From a virus: a DNA stretch of 64,000 nt. Positions 20,964 through 29,540 of the stretch are shown here, piece after piece. The translations under genes and the position numbers were made by a program. The notes beneath the pieces were generated by a model. That model was not told where the DNA came from. It made no database searches and saw only the letters and a program-made list of their open reading frames with translations. The stretch spans positions 151,858-215,857 of the IMG/VR virus record IMGVR_UViG_3300028654_000384; one strand, written 5' to 3'. The first letter of the stretch is position 1; each line of letters starts with the position of its first letter.

Positions 20964-22052
20964 ATGACAATGGAACAGACCATGGAAACTGCACGCGCCT
21001 CTGCACAAATTAACGTGGGGCGGTTTTGGAAGACGCGTGTCTTCTCGTTTGTGGCATTAGCATCAATGGTGGGTGGCTGCGGCGCCATGGTGCGAGAGGG
21101 CTATTTTGTCACTACCGATTCCTTCGTTGCCCCGGCGATTTTGTCGCCTAATAACGATCTCGTCCTCGACGCACGTTTGAAGCTGGAACAAATCATGTTA
21201 CAGAAGGGTATTGCCGAACAGGCATTGACGGAAGCCGAGGGCGACATCAATGCAGGTGAACAAGCAACGATCAAGTTGATCGAATTGCGTGACACCATTA
21301 GTCATGCACTGACGTGGACCAGCAACTTGACAGGTGCGCAAGTGACGATGGGTAACGCCGATGTTAAGGTCATTGCGACACAGAAGGATGAGTTACAAAA
21401 CATGATTGCTCGTCAAGAGCAGCTAGTTGAAGACGCTAAATTGAATATGAATGGCGGGTTGATCGCGCGTCCTGATTATGACCGCGAGGTGCAGGCGCTT
21501 GACTCGCTGAAACTAGCACAGTTCGAAAATGACAGGACGCGTATGGCTAGCGACCTACAGTTGAAACAGGCTAGTATGGGTCAGCAGGCGCTACTTGCGG
21601 GTAAGGGCACCAAGATGCCGATGCCCGATCAGGTCATGGTATTGAACTCATTGATTACGGTCGAGGTGCAGTTGTTGCAGACGGAAGAATTGCAGAGAAC
21701 GAAGATTGCTGAGAAGGAAAAAGATCAGGAAGAATTGAAGAAGATTGAGTCGCTAGAGAGCGATCTGCGATCGCGGCCTATTTTCAAGGCAATTGATAGT
21801 AACGTAGATTTGAGCTTTGCACCATATTCTGCTTTGAAGAATATTGTTGTGGGTGCGAAAGTGATGAATTGTGTTTGGGGAGTTTTCAATTGTAAGGAAG
21901 TTGGAAAAGTGAAAGAAATTATCTCTGGTGAGGCAGTTCTTCCCGCAATTTTTGGAACGGGGCAAACAAGAGGACAATTTATTGCAGTTGAGCTAAATGA
22001 TGCAGATCATGATGCTTCAATGAAAAGTACGATTCTAAGAATCCGAAACTAA
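20964..22052 (+). CDS. Periplasmic adaptor (membrane-fusion) lipoprotein-like protein
   Basis: 362 residues. A hydrophobic segment VFSFVALASMVGGC near residues 27-40 could be a membrane anchor or lipobox. Two antiparallel-type helices (about 70-110 and 140-270, for example DELQNMIARQEQLVEDAK and EEKDQEELKK-like stretches) form a coiled-coil hairpin, followed by a C-terminal beta region. This is the plan of HlyD/MFP adaptors. The last quarter, from about 21750, is much more AT-rich than the start. It sits between channel and synthase genes, consistent with a trans-envelope export complex. Confidence 0.6.
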   Translation: MTMEQTMETARASAQINVGRFWKTRVFSFVALASMVGGCGAMVREGYFVTTDSFVAPAILSPNNDLVLDARLKLEQIMLQKGIAEQALTEAEGDINAGEQATIKLIELRDTISHALTWTSNLTGAQVTMGNADVKVIATQKDELQNMIARQEQLVEDAKLNMNGGLIARPDYDREVQALDSLKLAQFENDRTRMASDLQLKQASMGQQALLAGKGTKMPMPDQVMVLNSLITVEVQLLQTEELQRTKIAEKEKDQEELKKIESLESDLRSRPIFKAIDSNVDLSFAPYSALKNIVVGAKVMNCVWGVFNCKEVGKVKEIISGEAVLPAIFGTGQTRGQFIAVELNDADHDASMKSTILRIRN

Positions 22053-22062
22053 AGGACATCAG

Positions 22063-23805
22063 ATGGATACTATTCTTTGGCGTTTGCATGATTCCATGCA
22101 TCTTGCATGGGTTGTTATTTTTGCACTCGTAGTCAGTCTTTGTTTGCTCAACGTCCACTACATTCCTGTAGTATTTCGTACAGCATTCAGAAGGTTGGTA
22201 TCTGGCAATTCTTCACATACGCCCAAGAATATGGGCAATTGCCCTACTGGACTTGTAATCATTCCATCGCTGCTTAGAAACGAAGAAGATTATACCGCCA
22301 TCATTGCCACAGTAGAAAGTTGTGCTTCTAATCAATACCCCAATGATTTGTATATCATAGTTAGTATTGATGGGAAGAACGAGAATCAAAAATTATTTGC
22401 ACAACTAGCTAACTGGCTCGATTCAAGATCGTACTCTAACACTGTAAAACTGCACCTCACATATGATGAGGTTCGTCGTAGCAAAATGATGGCTATCGAT
22501 CGTGGGGCACAGTATATGAAAGCCCTTGTTGCTAGTGGCGCGGTGTCATCCTTTCCCACCATCTATTTTAGCATCGACGCTGACTCTATTCTTAGTGAGC
22601 AAGCTCTCAATAGAATGGCATCTCAGCTAAATACTCCACACCCAATTACCGGTAACAAAAGGCGAACTATTGCCGGAACTCCGATGGTTCACTCGCACGT
22701 GTTATGGCAAGGTTGGCGCTCATTCTTTACGATTGAAAATCAGATCTATCTCAATGTTGCTCGTATGTTTATGATGTCAGGTGTTGCTCGTAGCAATTTG
22801 GGTGTTATTCCTTACATTGGAGTGCCAGGAGCTATTTACGCTACTTGGAGTGAGATTCTATTGGATGCTCCTAAGTTTATGGGTTACATAAGATCCATTA
22901 CATTTATTGACTGGCTACGTTGGTGGGTGGGAATTCCTCTTCCTACGTTTGCAGAATCTAGCGCTGAGCCAATTCCTCAATTGTTGACAGGAAACACAGA
23001 TGATACAAGTATGGCGGTTGTAATTTCAATCTCTACTTGGCAAGACAATAGGTTTGTTCTTGAGTTGCCAAGATCTCCACTTCATGCGTTTGGCAGATTG
23101 CTTCGCTCTTGGTTTATTGAACGAACGCATAATCACGATCCAGAATCGAAAGCTTATACTTATGTTCCTCCTTCTATTAAGGGATTGTGGCTTCAACGAA
23201 AACGATGGAACAGCTCGAGAATTGAATTAAATTTGAGATTCTCAAAAGCATTTTTGTTTTGCTGGGACACTGGATTTCCGTTTATGTTTCAGCTATCTAT
23301 TGTTGGAATAATTTTCTTTCGAGTGTTGCTGACATACGTTATAATTCCATTCGTCATATTTGGTGAAGCCTCCAACGTCTTCTATTGTTTGATGGTGGGT
23401 ATGACGTTGAGTTTTATTTGTAATCTCATTCTTACATTGACCGCACTTGCAATGGATACTGAACGACGTAGATATTGGGCGGTGTTGCTTGCGTTACCAA
23501 CGGCTGGTTTGTTTTCTCTCGTGTTCGGTGCAACCGTAGGTATTTGGGGATTTATGAAAGACGTATTGTGGAAAGGAAACAATGTTAAATTCACACCAGC
23601 TTCTACGTTGATAACTGGTGGAAGTCAGCGAATTGCAATTGCATTTCGTGTTCAGCGATTCCTATCAATGTGTATTCGTTCATTACGATATGGTGATGTT
23701 CCGTTCGGTCTTTGGTGGGGATCTTGGTATGAAAGAGTGCCCTATGTTCGTAACGGTTATGCAGATTGGTCTAACAAAAAGAACAGTCAATACGTGCTAA
23801 AATGA
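22063..23805 (+). CDS. Processive family-2 polysaccharide synthase
   Basis: 580 residues. An N-terminal membrane segment (LAWVVIFALVVSLCLLNVHY), then a GT-A domain with SIDGKNEN, the metal-binding FSIDADS, an NTDDTS segment in the acceptor-site position and LWLQRKRW, which matches the Q-(Q/R)-x-R-W motif of cellulose, chitin and hyaluronan synthases. Several C-terminal membrane helices follow (ISIVGIIFFRVLLTYVII and others). It should polymerise a nucleotide sugar and extrude the chain through the inner membrane. Codon and base use are strongly AT-biased against neighbours, so recent transfer is likely. Substrate unknown. Confidence 0.85.
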   Translation: MDTILWRLHDSMHLAWVVIFALVVSLCLLNVHYIPVVFRTAFRRLVSGNSSHTPKNMGNCPTGLVIIPSLLRNEEDYTAIIATVESCASNQYPNDLYIIVSIDGKNENQKLFAQLANWLDSRSYSNTVKLHLTYDEVRRSKMMAIDRGAQYMKALVASGAVSSFPTIYFSIDADSILSEQALNRMASQLNTPHPITGNKRRTIAGTPMVHSHVLWQGWRSFFTIENQIYLNVARMFMMSGVARSNLGVIPYIGVPGAIYATWSEILLDAPKFMGYIRSITFIDWLRWWVGIPLPTFAESSAEPIPQLLTGNTDDTSMAVVISISTWQDNRFVLELPRSPLHAFGRLLRSWFIERTHNHDPESKAYTYVPPSIKGLWLQRKRWNSSRIELNLRFSKAFLFCWDTGFPFMFQLSIVGIIFFRVLLTYVIIPFVIFGEASNVFYCLMVGMTLSFICNLILTLTALAMDTERRRYWAVLLALPTAGLFSLVFGATVGIWGFMKDVLWKGNNVKFTPASTLITGGSQRIAIAFRVQRFLSMCIRSLRYGDVPFGLWWGSWYERVPYVRNGYADWSNKKNSQYVLK

Positions 23806-24761
23806 AAATTTTATCGCTTATAGCTCTAGTACTGTCTTCGTGTGTAAGTAGCAATCTCTATTTTAGAGAAGTTCACGCTAAAAAGCCAACATTTTCATTA
23901 GAGGAGAAAAAAATGACAGTCATAAACAACGATTCTGTGCGTGGACTATTTGTGTGGGATGATGTTGCTAACTCAGAAGAGGAAATTACCAGTTTAGTAA
24001 CTTTTTGTAAAGTAAAGGAAATCAACGTAGTATATGCATCATTGTATAGTCACTTACTTGTAAAAAAAGATTTTGTCGCAGTTCAAAATCTACTCAATAG
24101 TTTGCATTCCAACGGAATAAAAGTTCATGCATTGTTTGGTAATTCAGATTACGGTTCCAAAAAACAATGGGTTGTTGAAAACGTTGGCGAAGCAGTAGTT
24201 CAATATAATTCAGTATCATCTGATAAAATCGATGGTGTGTTGCTAGACGCTGAGTATTGGTCTGGTAGTGCTGGACATCATACGCAAGCCGATGCGATAG
24301 GCATGATGGATCTAATAAGGGCACTAAAAATAAAAACTGGCACGCCAGTTGGATTTAGCCCTCCGTACTGGTTTGCAGATCCTAAAAATAATCAAGCGCT
24401 GGACGTTGTTTATGATGGACACACAATGAAAGAAGGTCAGCACATGATTTATGTTGCGGACTACGTTGTAGTGCAGGACTATTTTAGTGATCCACAAAAA
24501 CAGATTGAACATTTCAATCCGTGGTTTGATTTTGCAGTTTCTACCGGTAGAAATGTTGGTTTGGTGTTGGCATCAGAAGTTAGTGAGCCATCGAAACTAG
24601 CTCATGCCTATTCCTATAATAGACTACAGGTGGGTGATGAGGCGCACATGCAGTCTAGCCTGGCCAGCGTTTCGCAATTCTATACAATGAAGCACGGTGC
24701 AGACAGGGTATGGTGGGGTTGTGCTATTGAGCAGTATCGTTCGTATCGTCAGATGAAGTAA
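23802..24761 (+). CDS. Putative TIM-barrel glycosidase lipoprotein
   Basis: 319 residues, ATGA overlap with the synthase gene. Signal peptide ends LALVLSSC (lipobox LSSC). RGLFVWDDV, VVYASLYSHLL, KVHALFGNSDYG, IDGVLLDAEYW and TPVGFSPPYW follow the strand order of a TIM barrel; DAEYW is a plausible acidic catalytic site. Polysaccharide secretion systems often carry a periplasmic hydrolase that trims or edits the polymer. Family not identified. AT-rich like the synthase. Confidence 0.6.
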   Translation: MKILSLIALVLSSCVSSNLYFREVHAKKPTFSLEEKKMTVINNDSVRGLFVWDDVANSEEEITSLVTFCKVKEINVVYASLYSHLLVKKDFVAVQNLLNSLHSNGIKVHALFGNSDYGSKKQWVVENVGEAVVQYNSVSSDKIDGVLLDAEYWSGSAGHHTQADAIGMMDLIRALKIKTGTPVGFSPPYWFADPKNNQALDVVYDGHTMKEGQHMIYVADYVVVQDYFSDPQKQIEHFNPWFDFAVSTGRNVGLVLASEVSEPSKLAHAYSYNRLQVGDEAHMQSSLASVSQFYTMKHGADRVWWGCAIEQYRSYRQMK

Positions 24762-24793
24762 ATGCGCATTCGATATCATTGCATAGATTTACG

Positions 24794-24994
24794 ATGACCA
24801 CTCCCAATCACTACTGGTACATCCTCGACAACGCGGGAGCTGACTGCTGCATGCCCTTCTGCGACGAGGAGAAATTCCGCGCCGAGTTCTGGCATGACTA
24901 CCTGTCGCGCGCCAACCCGACCCGCGGTCCCTACTCACTGGCCTTCCTACCTTACCAGAAACCGGCCGAGTATATTCCGCCGCCCAATCCGTAA
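24794..24994 (+). CDS. Hypothetical protein, 66 residues
   Basis: ATG seven bases beyond TAGATT, which may be a -10. TTPNHYWYILDNAGADCCMP and FWHDYLSRANPTRGP; aromatic-rich, Pro-rich end. Base composition returns to GC-rich here, marking the end of the AT-rich cassette. Function unknown. Confidence 0.6.
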   Translation: MTTPNHYWYILDNAGADCCMPFCDEEKFRAEFWHDYLSRANPTRGPYSLAFLPYQKPAEYIPPPNP

Positions 24995-25001
24995 TCGGTC
25001 A

Positions 25002-25031
25002 GTGAACACCACAACCTACATGGTGTAGGTT
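25002..25031 (+). promoter_or_regulatory. Promoter of the OmpA-like gene with overlapping palindrome
   Basis: GTGAAC-18-TAGGTT. A perfect inverted repeat, ACAACCTACA-TGG-TGTAGGTTGT (25011-25033), covers the spacer and -10, so a repressor site or RNA hairpin is possible. Confidence 0.55.
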
Positions 25032-25073
25032 GTTACAGCATACAACTAAACCATTCCAAGGAGAGAACAACAC

Positions 25074-26114
25074 ATGTCGAAACGTATCATCACGGTGCTC
25101 GCCGCAATCGCGCTGGCATCAGTCACCTCCGCCGCATCGGCCGAGGACTTCTCGCTCCACGTCGAAGGCGGCCCGGCGCTTCAGCTCCGCGCCCCCAACG
25201 GCGACATCGTCGACCACAATCGCTTCAAGTTCGGCGCTAGTGGTGAGGTCGACGGCCTCATCGCCTTGATCCCCAACCTCGCAGTCGGTCCGACGGTGTC
25301 GGCGGTGTTTCTGCCGCAGTCCACCCCCAATACCGAAGGCGCTGTCATGTGGCAGTTCGACGGCACCGTCCGCCTGCAGGGCGCGCGCTCGGCCGGCTGG
25401 TCGCCCTACATTCAAGGTTCGCTCGGCGCTGCGAAACAGGCGGCGATCTGGAACCCGGGTTTCATGACGCAGGTCGGCGTCGACTTCGCCCTCAATCAGG
25501 AGCACTCGTCGTGGCTCGGCCTTTACGTGGGCTGGGACAAAGTGCTCGACACCTACAACGCCGCTGACAAGCAGACGGCGCTGCTCTCTCGCCAAGACAC
25601 CAGCGTCGGCACCGCAGGCGTCAGCATGTCGTTCGACTTCCCGTCGAAGCACGCAAAGCGCACCCTCGGCGTCATCACGGTGCAGGAACCGGCACCCGCC
25701 TGCCCGCCCGCTCCCGCTGCCCCTGTCGCAGCGCCCGCTCCCGCGGCCGACGACGGCACGGCACTGTTGGCACCGTCGGTACAGTTCGACAAGGACAGCT
25801 TCGTTGTCAGCGCAGACGCTCAGGCGATGCTGACCGACTTCGCCTCGCAGTACAATGCTGCTCCCGGTGCGAAGAACTACATGCTGATGGTCGAGGGTTA
25901 TGCCTCGTCGGAGTGCAGTGCGTGCGAAGTTACGCACAACCTCGTACTGTCGAATAGCCGCGCCAACGCGGTCGCAGACGTCCTCGTCAACAGTGGCAAG
26001 GTCGATCGCACCATGATCCACCCGGTCGCCTTCGGCGGCGTGGGCGCCCCGAACGATGCGAGCAACCGACGCGTCGACACGATTGTCATTCGCCTCGTGA
26101 AGATCCAGAAGTAA
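25074..26114 (+). CDS. OmpA-family outer-membrane protein
   Basis: 346 residues with a strong AAGGAGAG ribosome site. Signal peptide (cleavage after ASA, before EDFSLH), an N-terminal beta-barrel of about 180 residues, a Pro/Ala linker (residues about 203-225) and a C-terminal OmpA-like domain: VQFDKDSF, VEGYASSE, LSNSRANAVADVL, GGVGAPNDASNRRVD. The final Asn-x-x-Arg-Arg segment corresponds to the peptidoglycan-binding site of OmpA/MotB domains. It would tether outer membrane to cell wall. An OmpA-like gene in a phage is unusual. Confidence 0.85.
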   Translation: MSKRIITVLAAIALASVTSAASAEDFSLHVEGGPALQLRAPNGDIVDHNRFKFGASGEVDGLIALIPNLAVGPTVSAVFLPQSTPNTEGAVMWQFDGTVRLQGARSAGWSPYIQGSLGAAKQAAIWNPGFMTQVGVDFALNQEHSSWLGLYVGWDKVLDTYNAADKQTALLSRQDTSVGTAGVSMSFDFPSKHAKRTLGVITVQEPAPACPPAPAAPVAAPAPAADDGTALLAPSVQFDKDSFVVSADAQAMLTDFASQYNAAPGAKNYMLMVEGYASSECSACEVTHNLVLSNSRANAVADVLVNSGKVDRTMIHPVAFGGVGAPNDASNRRVDTIVIRLVKIQK

Positions 26115-26178
26115 CAGACGTAGACGTCTCGGTGTGCTCGGTCATCTCACGGTGGCCGGGCCTTCGCCGTTAAGAAGT

Positions 26179-26430
26179 ATGAACTTCATCAAGCCACCCT
26201 CATCACAATGCGCATGGATCAACAAGCTCAAGCAGCCGTCGCCTCGCCTGTCGCTGTGGGTCAACCTGCTCATCGGGCTCTACACGGGCTGGTGTCTGGC
26301 ACACTCGCCGCCCCACGTTAATGCGTTGACAATCATCAGGCTGTTGACACTTTCCTACAACGCGTGGGTCGTGTCGTACTTCGTACAGCACGTCATCGTC
26401 AAGACTTTCAAGTCACCCCGCGCCCATTGA
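26179..26430 (+). CDS. Two-span membrane protein, 83 residues
   Basis: LSLWVNLLIGLYTGWCLAHS and IIRLLTLSYNAWVVSYFVQH are two hydrophobic helices joined by a short loop. No clear promoter; the region from 26115 is short. Function unknown. Confidence 0.65.
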   Translation: MNFIKPPSSQCAWINKLKQPSPRLSLWVNLLIGLYTGWCLAHSPPHVNALTIIRLLTLSYNAWVVSYFVQHVIVKTFKSPRAH

Positions 26431-26434
26431 GCGG

Positions 26435-26464
26435 GTGTAAATTGGACGCAGCTCGACTTAGGAT
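26435..26464 (+). promoter_or_regulatory. Promoter of the barrel-protein gene
   Basis: GTGTAA-18-TAGGAT; leader of about 20 bases with AAGGAG before the ATG at 26492. Confidence 0.8.
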
Positions 26465-26491
26465 CTAACTCTCTACCCAAGGAGTTCGTTC

Positions 26492-27286
26492 ATGAAGAGT
26501 ACGTTGATAGGTCTGTGCGTTGCCCTGTGCTGCGTGGGTGTTGCGACCAACGCCATGGCACAGGACAAGGGTACCAACAGCGCCGACGTCGCGGATCAGG
26601 CGTCGACCGTCGTGCACAACGACGTGCAGGTTGCGAACGATCTGGTGAACCAAGTCGGCACGCAAGAGCCCGTGGTTGCACCGCCAGCAGTTGCACCCGT
26701 GGTGCCTGCCCCCGCGACCGTGGCACCCGTCGGCGATCACACCCACGATCAGTGGTACCATCGGGGCAACTACGAGTACTACTCTCCCACCGAGTACCAC
26801 CCCGACATCCGCGCCTCACTGCACCCGCACCAGCTCCACGCGGGCCTGTACCTCGACGCGGGTTTCCCGAGCGGTGCCAGCGCCGGCGTGCTGGTGTCGC
26901 CCTGGCTCCCGTGGTTGAAGCTGGGCGTGGGCGGCAACTACAACTACGTGGGTGAGGGCCTGTCGGGCCACGTCACCCTCGATCCCTTCCACTTCCCGGT
27001 GTCGCTGACGCTGACGGGTGAGGCGGGCGGCTTCTTTCCGTCGACGATCCCGGGCATCAAGAACAGCCCGACCGTCGCCTATACCTACGAGAGTGCGTTG
27101 CTGGGCCTCGAGCTTGGCTCACAGCGTCACCTGCGTTTCTTCCTGCGGGGCGGCATCAGCCACGTCGATGCCAGCGTCAGCAACTTCGGCACCGCCTTCA
27201 CGCTGCCCAACGGCGTCAGCATCGGCGAACCCAACATGAGCCTCGTCGCTCCCGCGGGTAAATTCGGCATTGATTGGTTGTTCTAA
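26492..27286 (+). CDS. Outer-membrane beta-barrel protein
   Basis: 264 residues. Signal peptide ends NAMA, before QDKG; a Val/Pro/Ala-rich linker follows (to about residue 80), then alternating strands (LHAGLYLDAGFPSG, LKLGVGGNYNYVG, HLRFFLRGGISHVD) and a C-terminal Phe (FGIDWLF), the usual signal for Bam-assisted insertion. Function unknown; it may alter the host surface. Confidence 0.75.
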   Translation: MKSTLIGLCVALCCVGVATNAMAQDKGTNSADVADQASTVVHNDVQVANDLVNQVGTQEPVVAPPAVAPVVPAPATVAPVGDHTHDQWYHRGNYEYYSPTEYHPDIRASLHPHQLHAGLYLDAGFPSGASAGVLVSPWLPWLKLGVGGNYNYVGEGLSGHVTLDPFHFPVSLTLTGEAGGFFPSTIPGIKNSPTVAYTYESALLGLELGSQRHLRFFLRGGISHVDASVSNFGTAFTLPNGVSIGEPNMSLVAPAGKFGIDWLF

Positions 27287-27297
27287 AGGAGCATGCG

Positions 27298-27819
27298 ATG
27301 AAAACTCTAGGTCTGTTCGCGCTGGTCGCTACGCTGGGTGGCTGTGTCACCGGCACGCTGTCCGACACCGTCCACGTCACCGAAGACATGCAGTTCGCGG
27401 TGCCCGTCATCGGCGGCTTTAGCCCACCCATCTGTGGGTCGGCCAACGCGCCCGTCTTCACCACGACGCAGGGCACCTCATTCGACATGAGCGACGTGGT
27501 GTCGCAGTTGCAGAAGCAGGGCACCCTCGCCGTCGACTTCACTGACAACGGCATCAGCGGCGACCTGTCGGCATTCAAGCACGCCCGCATCTTCATCAAC
27601 AACGATGGGTTGCCCCCGGCACTGTTGTCGGAGACCGACTTCGTGCCCGTCAACGGCCACGTCAACCTGCCCATCCTGCTCGATCACGCGGTGCTCGTTG
27701 CCGACGTGGCCCGGGGCAAGGTCAACGTCACCGTCGACTTGAGCACCTGCATTCCGACCAGCGCCGTCGACGTGCACTACACGATGAACGCTGACTTGGC
27801 ACTGACCGTCAGCAAGTAG
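27298..27819 (+). CDS. Lipoprotein, 173 residues
   Basis: ATG with AAAGGAG; signal peptide with lipobox LGGC-VT. The mature part is beta-rich (SDTVHVTEDMQFAVPVIGGF, TLAVDFTDNG, KVNVTVDLSTC). It follows the barrel gene by 11 bases and is probably co-expressed. Function unknown. Confidence 0.75.
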   Translation: MKTLGLFALVATLGGCVTGTLSDTVHVTEDMQFAVPVIGGFSPPICGSANAPVFTTTQGTSFDMSDVVSQLQKQGTLAVDFTDNGISGDLSAFKHARIFINNDGLPPALLSETDFVPVNGHVNLPILLDHAVLVADVARGKVNVTVDLSTCIPTSAVDVHYTMNADLALTVSK

Positions 27820-27826
27820 GGGTACC

Positions 27827-27916
27827 ATGTTCATCTTTCTGGCGATTGTACTAGTAGTCATCGTAGCGTGTTTCCTTCTTGATCGACAACCCGGCGAGAA
27901 CGTGAGACCACCATAA
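27827..27916 (+). CDS. 29-residue membrane microprotein
   Basis: MFIFLAIVLVVIVACFLLDR followed by a short polar tail. Starts 7 bases after the preceding stop with AGGGG upstream. Function unknown. Confidence 0.55.
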   Translation: MFIFLAIVLVVIVACFLLDRQPGENVRPP

Positions 27917-27934
27917 ACGCCGGCGCGGTGTGCA

Positions 27935-27964
27935 GTGCAAGTCTCCACCGATCCGTGGTACTGT
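27935..27964 (+). promoter_or_regulatory. Promoter with a short leader
   Basis: GTGCAA-18-TACTGT-TAGATC, but the ATG (27985) is 14 bases further than usual. Confidence 0.8.
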
Positions 27965-27984
27965 TAGATCAACAGAGAATACCA

Positions 27985-28446
27985 ATGAACACCAAGATTG
28001 CCCTCACCCTTGCATCCCTCGCCCTCATCCACTGCGGGGGTTCGGCCTTCACCAGTGCAGCATCACAGTCGTCAGGCACCTACAAGGCCGGCAGGTTCAC
28101 GTACACCTGGGCCATCACGTCGCAGACGCCGCAACAGACCTGCGTCACCGTCACCAACCCAGCACAATCGCCATCGGAGCAACAGCAAACGACGTGTGTG
28201 GCCCACTGGTACGGCTTCGTGCCGGTGAAGGGTGGCACCGTCCCCGAGGCGGTCGATGAGAGCGGCGACTGTGCGGGACAGGCCTACGCCGATGGCGACC
28301 TCGGCGCGAATTGCCCACCAGGCACCCAGTACGTCTATGACTGCAACGATGGCACTCAACCCGAAGGGGTCGGGGCGTGGACGAAGTTGTGGCCCAGTGC
28401 AGTCTCCCACGATCCCAAAGCCGGCGTCTTCTGCATCGCGCCGTGA
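27985..28446 (+). CDS. Cys-containing lipoprotein, 153 residues
   Basis: Signal peptide with lipobox ALIHC-GG near residue 17, a Ser/Thr-rich stretch, and a domain with paired Cys (QTCVTV, TTCVAHW, DCAGQ, NCPPG, YDCND, FCIAP). Probably disulfide-stabilised at the outer membrane. Function unknown. Confidence 0.7.
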   Translation: MNTKIALTLASLALIHCGGSAFTSAASQSSGTYKAGRFTYTWAITSQTPQQTCVTVTNPAQSPSEQQQTTCVAHWYGFVPVKGGTVPEAVDESGDCAGQAYADGDLGANCPPGTQYVYDCNDGTQPEGVGAWTKLWPSAVSHDPKAGVFCIAP

Positions 28447-28447
28447 A

Positions 28448-28477
28448 GTGTAAGTTAACACCCAACAGTGATAGGAT
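28448..28477 (+). promoter_or_regulatory. Leaderless-type promoter
   Basis: GTGTAA-18-TAGGAT-CTGATC-ATG with TGA extended -10. Confidence 0.85.
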
Positions 28478-28483
28478 CTGATC

Positions 28484-29104
28484 ATGGCATACGACGAAGC
28501 ATTCTTCACCGCCTACCGCGCCTACCTGCAGGAGACCCTCGTCAGGAAGAACCACAGGCGAGCCTTCGATCACCTCATCGGCCTGATGACCGACGGGCCC
28601 ATCGATTACGCTCCTCGCGTCGTCGACCTGGGTTGTGGTACCGGTGAGTTCTACGAGCGGGGTTATCACCGCGACTACGTCGGCATCGATCTCAATCCAC
28701 GCATTGCCTGGCAGGGCGCCAAGGTGATCAAGGCCTCCAGCGTCGACGTCGATGCATGGAGCAAGCAGCTACCCTTCGAGCCCAACACCTTCGTCAGCGT
28801 GTTCTCGATCGAGCCAATGCGGGGCGCGTACTATCGCTACGAGCTGTACGATCGCCTGTTCAGGGAGTTGCCGTCGCTGCAGTTCGGCATGTCGGCAGGT
28901 TTCTACTATGACAATGAGCGTATGGGCGACCGCAAGGTCAGCGAGGCGGGTGGCATCGTCAGCTGGCAGACCAACCAACTGTTGGGCAAGGACGGTGATC
29001 GCAGCCTGTACAATGAAGAGTGGCTGACGATGCGGACGCCGTCGCAGATGTTCGGGCCCGACGTCGTCGAGGTCTGGAAGTTCTTCAGTCGAGTGCAGCC
29101 GTGA
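28484..29104 (+). CDS. SAM-dependent methyltransferase
   Basis: 206 residues, class I fold. VVDLGCGTGEFY (motif I, residues about 46-57) binds S-adenosylmethionine; YVGIDLNP follows (motif II acidic residue), then FVSVFSIEPM in the motif IV position. The substrate is unknown; the surrounding surface-polysaccharide genes make a small molecule or sugar plausible. Leaderless start. Confidence 0.8.
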   Translation: MAYDEAFFTAYRAYLQETLVRKNHRRAFDHLIGLMTDGPIDYAPRVVDLGCGTGEFYERGYHRDYVGIDLNPRIAWQGAKVIKASSVDVDAWSKQLPFEPNTFVSVFSIEPMRGAYYRYELYDRLFRELPSLQFGMSAGFYYDNERMGDRKVSEAGGIVSWQTNQLLGKDGDRSLYNEEWLTMRTPSQMFGPDVVEVWKFFSRVQP

Positions 29105-29535
29105 AGCAGTGGTACTTTCCGCTGGCCCGCGTCGAGCAGGATGACAACTACGGTTGTGCCATTGCGTCGGTGGCGACGGTCTGCGGCGTCACCTATGGTC
29201 GAGCGCGAGCCGAGTTCTTTCCCAAGCGGCGCGACTTCGACGACAACCGAACGCTGTGCGTGCGCGGTCACCACATGCTGCGCGTCATTCACAAGTTGGG
29301 CTTCAAGGCGCACTTCCACCATGGGACCTACGGGCACTTCAGGTGCCCGGTGCTGGTGCCCTTCGCGTGGTTCCCGCCCGATCCCAATTGGATCCACTGC
29401 GTCGTCTGGGATCCCTTCGGAGAAGAGTACATTGATCCCGGGCCCGATCACAACGACCCGGCGCCCAACAACAGGTACACCAAGCTGTGGCGCAAGAGCA
29501 ACTTTCGCGTCATCGTCGTCACCGGCAAGAGGTAG
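29101..29535 (+). CDS. C39-like papain-fold peptidase
   Basis: 144 residues from a GTG in GTGA overlap. QDDNYGCAIASVATVCGVTY carries the Gln and the putative catalytic Cys; a conserved-type His (NWIHCVVWDPFGEEYIDPG) and Asp follow in C39 order. C39 domains cleave double-Gly leaders or act as bacteriocin/toxin-processing enzymes; on its own this could be a protease or transglutaminase-like enzyme. Coupled with the methyltransferase. Confidence 0.6.
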   Translation: MKQWYFPLARVEQDDNYGCAIASVATVCGVTYGRARAEFFPKRRDFDDNRTLCVRGHHMLRVIHKLGFKAHFHHGTYGHFRCPVLVPFAWFPPDPNWIHCVVWDPFGEEYIDPGPDHNDPAPNNRYTKLWRKSNFRVIVVTGKR

Positions 29536-29540
29536 GTCAC

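Noticed and set aside
25119-26021. A 300-codon minus-strand open frame opposite the OmpA-like gene
   Set aside because: Its residue content (Arg/Asp/Val/Gly-rich) mirrors the GC-rich third codon positions of the real gene on the other strand.
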